A DNA stretch of 32,945 bases, from NCBI GenBank assembly GCA_034698045.1, contig JAQGAU010000256.1, positions 1-32,945 on the forward strand, written 5' to 3'. Below, piece after piece: positions 21,157 through 30,240 of this stretch. This stretch comes from Paramacrobiotus richtersi. Taxonomy: Eukaryota; Tardigrada; Eutardigrada; Parachela; Macrobiotidae. The translations under genes and the position numbers were made by a program. Below the pieces are notes generated by a model. That model did not search any database. It was not told the origin of the DNA and saw only the letters and a list, made by a program, of their open reading frames with translations. Positions within the stretch are counted from its first letter, which is position 1. Every line of letters begins with the position of its first letter.

Positions 21157-22234
21157 GTTTTTTTTTTAACAAGAAACACCTTCGGCTGCCGTCCCAAAGG
21201 GCTTCTTGAAATCTATATTTACTATTCGGAATTGATTCGTAAGCAAACTGCCCAAGTCCAAGCTTGTTTCAAACGATTTTCACCGAAAAGGGTTCGAAAA
21301 ATGGTGAAAATTTCTCGATCGAGACTGGCTTTACGGTTTTACGGTGTTCGTGTAGTATAATAGATAGCCTAGGAAGTAAGGATTGAAATGGTAGCAGAGT
21401 TTCCTCTTGAGACATGCTGCAAACGGAGTGCTTCATACGGAGCGCGTGGCATATGCATAAAAAAGCTGATTAAATGTTGATCACGTCTGCAGTAGTTTAA
21501 TGGTCATTGCGCCTCTCGGGAATACATCCAGGTTTGTTGCTTCACCCTGATTCACCAAGGCGCATCTAACATTCAAAATTTAATCAGCGGCTGTAGGCTA
21601 TATTCCGTGAAACAGCTTGTTTTTGTGCTGAGCAACGGGAAGTAATTTCTCGCAAATATGGACCGGTGGTTATAATATGATGAGCTCCTGCCGCTGTCAT
21701 ATGACGTTTTATTTTCGGTATACGATGCAAAAGTGATATTTTTCCTGACGATCATATGCCGATCGCGACCCTGCCTGTACCACTTTCTTTATGCTTTCGA
21801 AACTGAGTTTTTTTGACGTGGTTGTCCTGTCTGCTGACTTCTGGAATTATTCGCAAACAGCAGACGTTGTAATACGAGAAGGGCCGGCGTCAGGAAAGGT
21901 CAACTAATTACTCGTCAGAAATCATCCGGCGCCCACTGCGCCATTTCCCCGAAATAGACGAATGTAATTAGAAGGCAGGCTAGTCACCTGCACCTTGATT
22001 ACATTGTGACCCAGCGTAACCAGTGAACAGCATCATTACAAATTTATACGGTCTGGTAAGCGGATCGCACTTCCGGACCTCTCACTCGAACGATGTCATT
22101 TTGTTCTTATATCTATCGCGCTTGGGGACAGCTGTATTTCTGTCGAAACGCCCAACGTTCAAAACTGGCAGAAGTAGCTTCAGAGTGAGCTGCTTGGCCA
22201 GTTGTCACAATTTTATATTCGCTGGACTGTCATT
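21157..22234. other. 5' flank of the GPCR gene; no gene recognised
   Basis: Short frames only. A tRNA-like A-box/B-box pair near 21493 is discussed among the rejected items. The frame at 22023-22238 overlaps the receptor start and has no motif. Confidence 0.35.
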
Positions 22235-22705
22235 ATGAACGACTCAACTGGCACCACGAACACAACTGACTCCTTTATTTCCTCACAAGGGGACTTCATC
22301 GTCGTCACCCAGTCATTGTTAGCCGTTAGTGGAATGGTTCTTAACGCGTACCTTTTTATCATTTTTTCCCGCCGTAAATTTGAGAATTCTTCCTTCCTTG
22401 TGTACCTGCGGGCCTTGCTTGCCGGTAATGTTTTCTACATCACAGCCCGTTATCCGTTGTATATCATTAGCGAGTTTTCCCGGTCATGGTGGATGGGAGT
22501 CCCGGCGTGCTCGTTGCTGTTGTACGCGGTATGGGTATTTCCAGCGTTTCTGAAGCACGTAGAAGCGCTGCTGACGATTAACCGGATCTGGGCACTGACC
22601 TTTCCTGTTTCGTACAAGAATCACCATACAAAGAAAATGGCAGCTTTGTTGTGTGGAGGAGTATTCGTATATGCCCATTTGACCGGCATGCCTGGATTTT
22701 TGCAG
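22235..22705 (+). CDS. Orphan rhodopsin-class GPCR, exon 1 (residues 1-157, TM1-TM4)
   Basis: Seven-helix plasma-membrane receptor; the ligand cannot be predicted. Start chosen at ATG 22235, which gives a short extracellular N-terminus with two N-glycosylation sequons (N2, N9). TM1 is about residues 21-45 with the conserved asparagine in GMVLN (N37). TM2 is about 54-78 and lacks the usual LAxAD aspartate. Cys92 at the top of TM3 is the expected disulfide cysteine. The DRY position reads NRI-W (116-119), followed by ALTFPVSYKNHH, a divergent form known from invertebrate orphan receptors. TM4 starts near 136. The exon ends after GFLQ at a GTAAGT donor, phase 0. Exon 2 is 9.2 kb away because of transposon insertions. 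No stop or frame break in either exon, so the gene may be functional. Confidence 0.88.
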
Positions 22706-23214
22706 GTAAGTTAGCCTGTATAGTCTAAACTTACGAGTGTCTGCACCATAAACCTTCGCATCATTATATGGCAGCCGTAATTACATAACAGTATGTACAC
22801 AGATATAAACCGCGCAGAAGGGCGCACTAAGATTGTCTGACACTTCTGCAGTGCTTCCTGGACTATTATGAACGCGACGGGAAGAAACCGACCTATCTTT
22901 GGGCAGCAGGACGCGTCTCTCCCTGCTTACTTTTGCCCAGATTTTGGGGTACCCGCAACCGGTCCTAAGGACAAGAAAATCATCTGTTTTGGGTACTTTG
23001 GACGCACCGTTTAGTATGGTGTTGCCACGCAATACATCCAGTAATGTAAGCGATGGGACGAACAAAACAAGCCCACATGCGCACCACATGTGCTGTGTTG
23101 TTTCGCAATAATTTTGGTAGCGTGACCGCTAAACAAATAACTCATTCTCGCGGATCGTAGTTCAGTTTCTTCCAGAGCAGCCAAACCCGTGGCACTCGGC
23201 GTTGTTAACAAGGA
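22706..23214 (+). other. GPCR intron, first part, with a possible alternative last exon at 22852-22968
   Basis: The intron begins GTAAGTTAG. At 22842-22851 a pyrimidine-rich ACTTCTGCAG acceptor is followed by an open stretch in the right phase (0), reading CFLDYYERDGKKPTYLWAAG and stopping at TAA 22966-22968. Splicing here would give a truncated receptor ending after TM4. It may instead be a relic of a former exon. The remaining sequence shows no coding signal. Confidence 0.3.
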
Positions 23215-23216
23215 TA

Positions 23217-23534
23217 CTTCGACTCTCGCTGCTCGATATTGCACATTTTTTTACGTATGACGGACCATTGACGGTATATTGCACCCTTCCCCCCAACGCT
23301 TTTGATACAGTGGAATATAGCATTGAGGTGTTGGAAAACCTCCATTAGCTGAAACCAGGCTTCGCAACGCCACGCTTTTGATGTTGTGAACCTGTCAAAC
23401 TTTGAACACTTCGCATTTGTTTCGTCATGAGCCGTTCTTCCCCAACGATGTACCAAAAGAAAGAGAAAAATCTGGAATGAATTATGATACTGAACAAGTG
23501 CGATATTATCGGAAATGAAGGAAATCCGAAGCGA
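23217..23534 (+). mobile_element. Foldback (MITE-like) element, left inverted arm
   Basis: Begins CTTCGACTCTCGCTGCTCG and is the reverse complement of 31418-31725, about 95% identical over roughly 280 bp, with an 11-bp extra segment near 23262-23275. It is flanked outside by TA (23215-23216), matched by TA at 31726-31727, the target duplication of Tc1/mariner-type elements. No transposase lies between the arms, so the element is non-autonomous. The loop (about 23535-23616) received the LTR element. Confidence 0.85.
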
Positions 23535-23612
23535 TGGCAGATACCATACGTTTTTACGAATGTAAATGCAGTCTTCAACGGTTCTAGCTCTTGGCGTAAA
23601 AATCCATGCTAA

Positions 23613-23616
23613 ACAT
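23613..23616. repeat. Target-site duplication ACAT, left copy
   Basis: ACAT directly precedes the TG of the 5' LTR, and the same four bases follow the CA of the 3' LTR at 31414-31417. This shows a single integration event with two intact ends. Confidence 0.85.
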
Positions 23617-24015
23617 TGTCACGACGGTGGGCTGGTAGCGTGCCGAGGTGTGTGCCGGAGAGGCGCCGCCTTAGTCGTTGCCTGTACTACGTGCCGGAGA
23701 GGCAGTAGTAGAGGGCGCACTGCTTGGCCAGTTTCGGCCAATCGCGTGTGCGCGCTCCGCCCCCTTTCCATCTCGCACAGATTACACTGCGCGGTCGATG
23801 GACCGTGGCGCACGAGCCGAGTGCTGCATCATCAGTCACCCACGTATGGACCTGCCAGACGGATGATTAGATTGCACTCTGTGACTCGTGCTGTTTTTCC
23901 TTTTCTTTTCTCCCCTGTTGTCTGACAGTCAATAAAGTCCCTTTATCACCTGTCTGTTGTGGTCTGCTTCTCGTTTCATCGTACTGGTTCCACGACGACG
24001 TAGACCGTCGTTACA
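23617..24015 (+). repeat. 5' LTR (399 bp)
   Basis: Runs from TGTCACGACGG to GTCGTTACA. AATAAA at 23931-23936 is a plausible poly(A) signal, so the R region probably lies shortly after it. A CCAAT-like GGCCAATCG occurs near 23737; no clear TATA box. Two GGAGA hairpins lie at 23654-23664 and 23685-23710. Compared with the 3' LTR it differs at 23645, 23663, 23727 and 23794. Confidence 0.95.
23685..23710 (+). promoter_or_regulatory. Extended GGAGA hairpin in the 5' LTR
   Basis: TACTAC (23685-23690) pairs with GTAGTA (23705-23710), and TGCC pairs with GGCA around the GGAGA loop, leaving one bulged G. That makes ten base pairs. The same hairpin is in the 3' LTR at 31083-31108. Confidence 0.75.
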
Positions 24016-24026
24016 TGGTAGCAGAG
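24016..24026 (+). other. Primer-binding site, initiator tRNA-Met
   Basis: TGGTAGCAGAG directly follows the LTR end with no spacer. It is complementary to the 3' end of animal initiator tRNA-Met (CTCTGCTA plus CCA), and the next base departs from the match. This fits minus-strand priming in an LTR element and supports an animal host. Confidence 0.8.
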
Positions 24027-24809
24027 CGTGTGGATTCCCCTCATTTTCTGGATCTGGATGACGGAGGAGATCCCGAAAATCCGGAGAACCAGTGAGGAGC
24101 CACAATCAGCTACGCACCGAAATCGGCACGGATTCCCTGTACAGCGCACGGTAAGTGGTCAAAGAGACACAGAACTTCACCGTTTGCGCCAGGTTTCCGT
24201 TGCCGTGTGGATATCGTCGGACAACTTCAGCATCCTCTTTTGCGTCTCCTGTCATGCGTACCGTCTGGAAAACATCATCATCGCATTCCTCATCATCTTT
24301 CCTACACAACCATACCAGAATCGTCAAATTCCGCCCGGAGAGAGCAGAAAAAGACGATCCAGAAAGTTGTGGAAAAGCGTGGAAAAGTGCCTGGATTTGC
24401 GAATTTTGCAGCCTTTGCGCACGGTACGCAATTCTTCAAAAATGTTTGTAGACGCTGACGTCACGACCAGACATTGGTGAGTCGCGGTCAGTAACAGTGA
24501 CGTGATTGAAGTCGGAGTCGAAGTAACTTGATGAGTCATCTTGGAAAATTAAATATTTTCAAAAAAATCGAAAATTATTGATAATTCATAAAAATTCCCC
24601 AAAATTCATAAGTATAATTCATAATTTCGTAAAAAGTGTAAAAATTGTGTGGATTCAACCCGGAGGGGGAAGAACCACATTACTTGTGGGTTTTTGTGAG
24701 AATTTTACAGGAAACCAGGGAACCTGATTCCCCGGATTCTCAGCAGCGGAAAAGTGCAGATCGCATCAATTTCCAGCAACTTTCGACATTCGAAAAAAGT
24801 CGACGACAG
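24027..24809 (+). other. LTR element leader
   Basis: Untranslated leader up to the first usable ATG at 24810. Overlapping short frames at 24028-24480 have no motif. From 24541 to 24640 it is strongly AT-rich, with repeated ATTCATA-like words, in sharp contrast to the GC-rich coding region that follows. Packaging signals are expected in this part of LTR elements, but I can point to no specific structure here. Confidence 0.5.
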
Positions 24810-27098
24810 ATGGATGGTCAACACAAATTTATCGGCAAATTGCTCCGAGCGGTGCTCACGGTTGTCCCGGACCTAGTAAAGTTCTCCATGATGGCCCGGG
24901 GAACCGGCGGGACCTCGACGAACCCATACATGATGCCAGTTCCCGGCTCACAACTCATCAGTAGAGGTAATCCAGAGCTGTCCGGTAGCATAGGGGACCT
25001 CCCGGAGAGAGAGCGAACCAAAGCCCCGAGACCTCGAAGTGTTGGCGACCTGCCGGAGAGGGACGGTCCAAGCGACCTCGAACTCGGAAGTCGCGGCGAA
25101 CCTTCGAAGAGAAGGCGAACTGCGAACCCGGACTCTGGTAGGCCTGACGACCTCCCGGAGAGGGAGGCGTTCGGCAACCCAGGTGCTCTTGGAACCTCGG
25201 GAACCTCGGAAACCTCGTTAACTGCCCTAACGGACAATAAACCGGAACTAGAGACTCGGGTGTTTCTACCACTGCGGACATCACCGCAGTACACCCTCAA
25301 GCGTCCACCGCGGTTAGCACTCGCGGACTCTGAGCCAATCGGGGTTTCGGAGAGAGACATCGAGAGGCACTCGAGTTCGCGCAGCTCACCGCGGACTTCG
25401 CGGTACCCGGAAATCGAGCGACCACCACAGACACCTCGTAGTCTTCAGCGACCGTCGACCTCGGAGTCTGACTTCGGAGACGTGGGAGACCCGGAGAGGG
25501 TCCCACCCACCTCGGAGAGAGGCCGATTCAGACATCTGGGGAACTCAGAGAGATTACCACAGGAGCCCTTGAGGTACCGGGAGAGGGACCTCGAGTGGCC
25601 CGAGACCTCGATAGAGGACTCCGACGCAACTATAATTGCGGAACTCACTAGGCCCTGCGACCTCGATGAGGTTCGCCGGCCCAACGGATACTTCAACGGG
25701 TCCAAGGACCCACAGCTCTCGGTCAGTTACCCCGAGGTCGGAGAGACCTCGGAGGTCTACGATAATACCCGACCCTACGACAGCGAGGACGACTACTTCG
25801 CGGACCCGAATGAGCATGTCAAGTCGGATTTCGACTTCATTGCCAAACATCGGCTTGGACACCGTCCAGATGGATCCGAGGCCCTGCTGAACATGTTGAC
25901 CTCGGGTGCCCTACGGCCTCGACATGCGATGACCCGGCCGGAGTGGCCGGGGATTATGGCTAATCGGCCTCAACAATCGGGACCCTGCCCTGAGAGGGTG
26001 GGCACCGCGGCGACCCAGCGAGCCGGGGACTCGAAAGACCCGGCAGAACAACAAACCGAATACTCAGGAAACTCTCCAAGATTACGGTCACAGCTTTTTG
26101 AGCTATACGCGAACCTGCAAGAAGCCAGCGTAGAACTCGCCAAGCTTCAGATTCGGGAAGCCAGCTTCGAGAGGGACTACGCCGACATGGAGACCCGCCT
26201 CAGTACAGTTATTGCGGCGCGGAACCAAGAGCTCGCGGCGCGGAACCGCGAGGCCTTCGAGTTGCGTGAAGACACGCATCACCTCCAGGAAACCATTAGA
26301 AACCTTCAAGTATCAATTAGTAATTACGAAGATTTAGTCCGGGACCTGACCGGAAAGGTCGCAGAGGTATAGGACAGTGCGGATTTTAATATACAGGCTC
26401 TAGAGGACTGGAAGTCTTACGCGAAGACCCTGGCGACCCCAATCGAGGACATCAGGAACCAGCGCGAAGCACCCAAACAGGGTGCGCGGTACTGGAAGGA
26501 CAAGGCAGTCCTGTCCAAACGTACGGCTCGCACCAAGAACCGCGAGAACCTTTAGCTGAAGAGCCGCAATGAAGGTCTTCAGGGCGAACCCAAGGGACTC
26601 TATGCAGAGCCCGAGTCCCGACCACCCGCCCCAGCACCAACACCTTCACCGTCCGCGCAACCAACGTACCAGAGACTCGGAGGACACCGGCCTGAGAGGC
26701 TAGTGTCTGGACCGGAGAGGTCCTCGTCCCGAACGTTGACCTAACCGCAAACTGTCCAAGAACCTCAAAAGTCGCGTATGTACTTACGCGGCGAGGCTGG
26801 CTTCATCTTGAATGACGCAAGTGACGAAGAACATGAGGAGCGTCGGCGACGAACCGCCGCGAACACTTCACCACAGCGAGAACCCGGAGTTCGCGGAAAG
26901 CGACCCGGGGACTTCAACGTTCGTCTTCCACAACATAATGCGCCCCGGATCTCGAGTACTGCCGAAGAGGCAGGACTTAAAAGCCGGAACCCTGGTCGGG
27001 GACCCGCGGGAGACGCGAGGAAGCCAGGGCTGGAGAGGCCCCTTCAGGTGTTGAAGGCAATGGTTCTCGACCTCCAACTGGCGCAGGTCAGGCCATAG
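24810..27098 (+). CDS. Gag-like N-terminal region with coiled coil, interrupted by in-frame stops
   Basis: The frame opens upstream, but the first ATG is at 24810. It continues in one frame to 27098, interrupted at 26370 (TAG), 26553 (TAG) and 26742 (TAA), with TAG at 27096. The first two thirds are low-complexity, rich in P, E, R, S, T and L, with recurrent PER/SER triplets created by the GGAGA hairpins (LPERERTK, LPEREAFG, DPERVPPT). From about 26060 to 26370 it becomes a clear coiled coil (LFELYANLQEASVELAKLQ and following heptads). After each stop the reading remains protein-like in the same frame (for example YQRLGGHRPERLVSGPERSS). A gag role is inferred from its place before the capsid-like segment. 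Stops may be decay, or may reflect inherited defects in a trans-mobilised family. Confidence 0.6.
25151..25167 (+). promoter_or_regulatory. GGAGA hairpin inside the gag-like frame
   Basis: Perfect 6-bp stem CCTCCC/GGGAGG with loop GGAGA. It encodes part of LPEREA. It is one of about ten in this frame; others are at 25488-25502, 25510-25522, 25571-25592, 25732-25752 (8-bp stem CCGAGGTC/GACCTCGG) and 26709-26723. Confidence 0.7.
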
Positions 27099-27234
27099 AG
27101 GTAAGACCACCGCCACCAGGTTATCGCACTACAGCGGAGATCGTCCAAGGTGTGGCCTTGGCAGTTGTAGAGTCCGTGGCCAAGGCAGTGGTCCAAGCAG
27201 AGCGGACCGGAAATCGGGGAACTCCGCCAAGATC

Positions 27235-27831
27235 GAGTGCCACAAGTTTAAAGGCAGCTCCGATGTTACCCTGTTCTTGAAACGCTTCGAGCTGGCCACC
27301 GGAGCAAATGGCTGGAGCGAGGTCTGCCAAATAGCCGCCTTCGGGAACCTCATGGAAGGTGAGGCCCTGGACTGGTATAACAGCAGGTTGGTGTCCAACA
27401 ACGCCCCGAACAGCATCATTGAGTGGGTCGTCGACTTTACAGCTAGGTTCCAGGATGAGAATCTCTGCAACAATACCTTGTCACAGCGGGGAGGTCCTGG
27501 TGGTGGCCGGGGAGGCCCAGCCCAGGGCCGCGGAGGTAATGATGGCGGCCCGAGAGGTCGAGCCAATAGCGGCAATAGCAATAACAACGGCGGAACTACA
27601 ACGGTAATGGTAACGGAAACAACGGAGGTTGCCAAGGAAATGGTGGTTCTAGGAACCCTAGTCCCCCACCGAACCAGGCTGGAGAAGCTTGGAATGGGCA
27701 GCAGGGGAACCGGGTATAACGTCAACGGAGGGTCAGGGACCAGGGACCTCGGGCCGGCAGTCCTCAGGGACCCAGCAACGGTAACCATTTTTCGGGAAAC
27801 AAGTAATGGCAGCAAGACCGGCTTTTGCTGA
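27235..27831 (+). CDS. Capsid-like (Ty3-type Gag) segment and Gly-rich tail, frame-shifted from upstream
   Basis: The frame reads HKFKGSSDVTLFLKRFELAT, then a short gap, then QIAAFGNLMEGEALDWYNSR, ending near DFTARFQDE. This is the N-terminal part of the retrotransposon Gag capsid fold (known pattern: F.G...DV..FL..FE, then A...L.G.A..W). The second half of the capsid domain appears missing: the sequence turns directly to a Gly/Arg stretch (GGPGGGRGGPAQGRGG) and Asn/Gly-rich sequence. No CCHC zinc knuckle is visible. The stretch just upstream is protein-like in a different frame (TAEIVQGVALAVVESVAKA), so at least two frame changes lie between 27060 and 27240. Confidence 0.65.
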   Translation, partial: ECHKFKGSSDVTLFLKRFELATGANGWSEVCQIAAFGNLMEGEALDWYNSRLVSNNAPNSIIEWVVDFTARFQDENLCNNTLSQRGGPGGGRGGPAQGRGGNDGGPRGRANSGNSNNNGGTTTVMVTETTEVAKEMVVLGTLVPHRTRLEKLGMGSRGTGYNVNGGSGTRDLGPAVLRDPATVTIFRETSNGSKTGFC

Positions 27832-28435
27832 CCCAATGCCCCCAAAACCGCCTGACATAACTCAGGAAACCCTTGGTCAGAGGAAATCTGACCGTGGAAC
27901 CCCCGAGGCGAAGAGCCCGGGTGGTCGTCAATGTGCACCCGAGGGAGACGCCGGTAGCGCTAAGAACCTACGCCTAAGTGGGGAGACCACTTCGTGCGTT
28001 CTTGGTCGGGCACTCCAAAACAGCTCACTAACTTTAACACCTGCCAGCTGGTCAGGACCTTCCAGCTCCTCACCTCCAGGAACCTTGTTTGCTTTCAGGT
28101 ACCCCAACGGAGTTCCTCCGGTAAGACATGGCCCCAAAAGTCGCATGGAACGTGCACTTTATAGCGCGGAAAGCCCGAAAGCCGCCGGACAGGTTACTAT
28201 TATCCAGGGACCTCAACGAACCAGCGAACCGGTGTGGAACGGAAACTGCCCGGATAGGTCGACCGTTGACAACCCACCGAATCCGCCAACCATGGACGAT
28301 ACCCGGAGAGGGTACCACAGTCCAGGCTTCGACATGGAGCCCTTGGTTCCTTTGCATCACCCGATAGGGGTATTGCCTAGCCTCCGCGTTCTTGTTGAAG
28401 AGTTCGCGGACGACCTTGACTCGTGCAAGCATTGA
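27832..28435 (+). other. Linker between capsid-like and protease frames
   Basis: Open in one frame (about 27806-28435, ending TGA) and low-complexity, rich in P, S and R. It contains no zinc knuckle or other motif. A strong hairpin TACCC-GGAGA-GGGTA lies at 28300-28314. The protease frame overlaps its end by a few codons in a different frame. Confidence 0.45.
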
Positions 28436-29073
28436 CGCACCAGGTCTTCGTCGACGGGAAACCCGTCGAAGCCCTCATCGACACCGGTGTTGAGACCTCG
28501 ATGATCTCGCAGCACTTCTGCAGCAAACACGGACTGCCTACGCAGCTACTTGACAGCCCTAGGCCGATCCGGGGCGTTGGAGGTCTGATCAGCTTCCAAT
28601 GCGCCCACTACTGCAAGATACCGGTACGTCTCAACGGGATGACTCTCGTTCATTCCTTCCACGTGAAGCCGACGAATGACGACGTCCAGCTTCTACTGGG
28701 GAACGACTATCTCCAGAAGACCGTTTTCACGGTCAGGGGTTCGGCGATAATTCACATAGAGAGGTGGGCCTCAGAGTTCGCGGAGCTACCGTCGAACCCG
28801 AGGGCCCCGGAACCGGTGGTAGGCTATCTGCAACTCTCGGAGGTCCCCGAAGACATTGTGATCGCCACAGTAGAACCCACGGCGATGAGTCCGGAGAGGT
28901 ACGTAGCGGGCATTAGCCAAACCGGAGGACCGAAGAGGTCGCCGGTGCGGGCTAGCTTGGATAGAGCTATGGTCGCTCAAGCTAGTTCGAAAAGGACTCA
29001 GTTGGTAAATCAAGGTCAACAAAGGACTTTGGTCCCGAAAGGTCCGGAGAGGGCCGCTCAGTGCCCACCGTAG
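28423..29073 (+). CDS. Retropepsin-type aspartic protease
   Basis: Homodimeric aspartic protease that would process the polyprotein of the element. The active-site loop is ALIDTGVETSMISQHF (DTG, aspartate at about residue 20 of this frame). A glycine-rich flap-like GVGGL and the C-terminal LLLGNDYLQ follow at normal spacing for about 110 residues. These are the defining features of the retropepsin family. After the domain, the frame continues through GGAGA-encoded PER/PKR/PER triplets and meets TAG at 29071, then is open again in the same frame to 29880. No independent start is needed if expressed as part of a polyprotein, so the 5' limit is only the beginning of the open frame. Confidence 0.85.
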   Translation: MQALTHQVFVDGKPVEALIDTGVETSMISQHFCSKHGLPTQLLDSPRPIRGVGGLISFQCAHYCKIPVRLNGMTLVHSFHVKPTNDDVQLLLGNDYLQKTVFTVRGSAIIHIERWASEFAELPSNPRAPEPVVGYLQLSEVPEDIVIATVEPTAMSPERYVAGISQTGGPKRSPVRASLDRAMVAQASSKRTQLVNQGQQRTLVPKGPERAAQCPP

Positions 29074-29880
29074 GTACAGCAAGGACCCCAACACAGTCAC
29101 AAAAGGCTGTTTCGTCAACTTCGACAGGTTTCGGTGGTCCGGAAAGGACCCCAAGCCCATCAACAATTAGCGACCCACCAGGTCTCGTCTCGACAACTGC
29201 GGCGCGAGAACGCGTTGGCGGAGAGCCTTAGTGAACAATTGCAGGCAATAATAGAACCGCACCTGAAATACTTCGTACAGATAAAATTGGACGGATCCGT
29301 CGATTACGACCGACTTCTAAGGTCCCGAGATGGACCAGTGAACTTAACGGATCCACTTACTGTTTACGCACTTCGGATGGCCGAAGATCGAGCGGTGATG
29401 GCCGGAGAGGTCTCCCGCACACTCTCATCAAGATCTTCAAGCCACCCAGCATCAACTGCGTTGAGCGAGGCCGGAGAGGTCCCCAGCGTACCTAAAGAAC
29501 CGGGTGCAGAACCCGGAAAATCGGAGAACCTACTGGGTTTTGAGCCGGAGAGGCCCACGACATGCAGTGTCGACAGGAATAGAGCTGAAAAACCAACGAA
29601 ATTACCTTCGGGTTCGGCGACCTCAAAGTGCTTTGGCGGACCGGAGGTCAACGTTTCAACACCAGGAGCCCGGGAACCTTCAGTTCTATCTTTACAGGGT
29701 TCCACGACATCCCAAAGCCCTGGGACACCAGTAACTAAAGGAAGTTCCAGGCAAGAAAGGCAAGAACTACCGCGGAAACAGTCCAATGTCCGCGAAGAGC
29801 GAAAGTTCCGCAGGGACTCGAAGAACCTTGAAAAACCAACACATAAATGTGAGGACTTGGAGTACCGGATAGATTTCTGA
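29074..29880 (+). CDS. Post-protease frame of unknown function
   Basis: Same frame as the protease, separated from it only by TAG 29071. It begins with a helical segment (LAESLSEQLQAIIEPHLKYF, then DYDRLLRSRDGPVNL and ALRMAEDRAVMAGE). It then becomes low-complexity, rich in S, P, E and R, with a basic tail (KFRRDSKNLEK). A reverse transcriptase would normally start here in a Ty3-type element, but the RT fingers/palm motifs are absent. It may be a filler sequence that replaced pol, or an extra Gag-like domain. Confidence 0.4.
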   Translation, partial: VQQGPQHSHKRLFRQLRQVSVVRKGPQAHQQLATHQVSSRQLRRENALAESLSEQLQAIIEPHLKYFVQIKLDGSVDYDRLLRSRDGPVNLTDPLTVYALRMAEDRAVMAGEVSRTLSSRSSSHPASTALSEAGEVPSVPKEPGAEPGKSENLLGFEPERPTTCSVDRNRAEKPTKLPSGSATSKCFGGPEVNVSTPGAREPSVLSLQGSTTSQSPGTPVTKGSSRQERQELPRKQSNVREERKFRRDSKNLEKPTHKCEDLEYRIDF

Positions 29881-30240
29881 AACCACAACGAAGCTCCGAC
29901 GTTACCAGTGGAGGGCAAGGCTGGAGCCGGAGAGGCTATGGCCAGATATTTTTTTCTTCACTAAGGTCCCCGCCATCAGCTGTCTCACCAGAGACCCAGG
30001 AAGGCCATAAGCACTCGCGACCTTTGAGACTCAACCTCGTTAAACCGGATAAACCGATAACCGTTCACTCCGAAAAGGAGAAAGGTGGAGAACCGGCAGA
30101 GACCCTCTGATCCCTGAGTGAAGTGCCCAACTACGCGAGCGACAAGTTCATCGGCGACCCGGCAGACAAAGACTGGGATCCCAAGGCCGACAAGTTAAGA
30201 ACCAGGAAAGTCCGCAGTGACTTTAAACTAACTCAGGGAG
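29881..30240. other. LTR element non-coding stretch
   Basis: Only an AGCC-GGAGA-GGCT hairpin at 29925-29937 stands out. No frame of useful length. Confidence 0.5.

Noticed and set aside
21490..21550. tRNA-like A box (TAGTTTAATGG) and weak B box (GGTTTGTTGC) at proper spacing
   Set aside because: No anticodon stem or acceptor stem can be formed, and the B box lacks the conserved CGA. At best a very old SINE trace.
23617..24015. Five-base target duplication AACAT for the LTR element
   Set aside because: The extra A on the right belongs to the LTR terminus (TTACA before the primer site in the 5' LTR), so the duplication is four bases, ACAT.
24818..25360. 180-codon minus-strand open frame
   Set aside because: Antisense to the gag-like frame; it exists because CTC/CGG-rich hairpin repeats lack stops on both strands.
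27129..27938. 269-codon minus-strand open frame
   Set aside because: It lies antisense to the capsid-like segment and its composition (Pro/Leu/Ser-rich) mirrors the GC-rich Gly/Arg coding on the plus strand. A shadow frame.
28300..28314. GGAGA hairpins as ordinary minisatellite copies
   Set aside because: In a spreading minisatellite the flanks would be copied too. Here the flanks (stem arms) differ between copies and stay complementary, so simple repeat expansion does not explain them.
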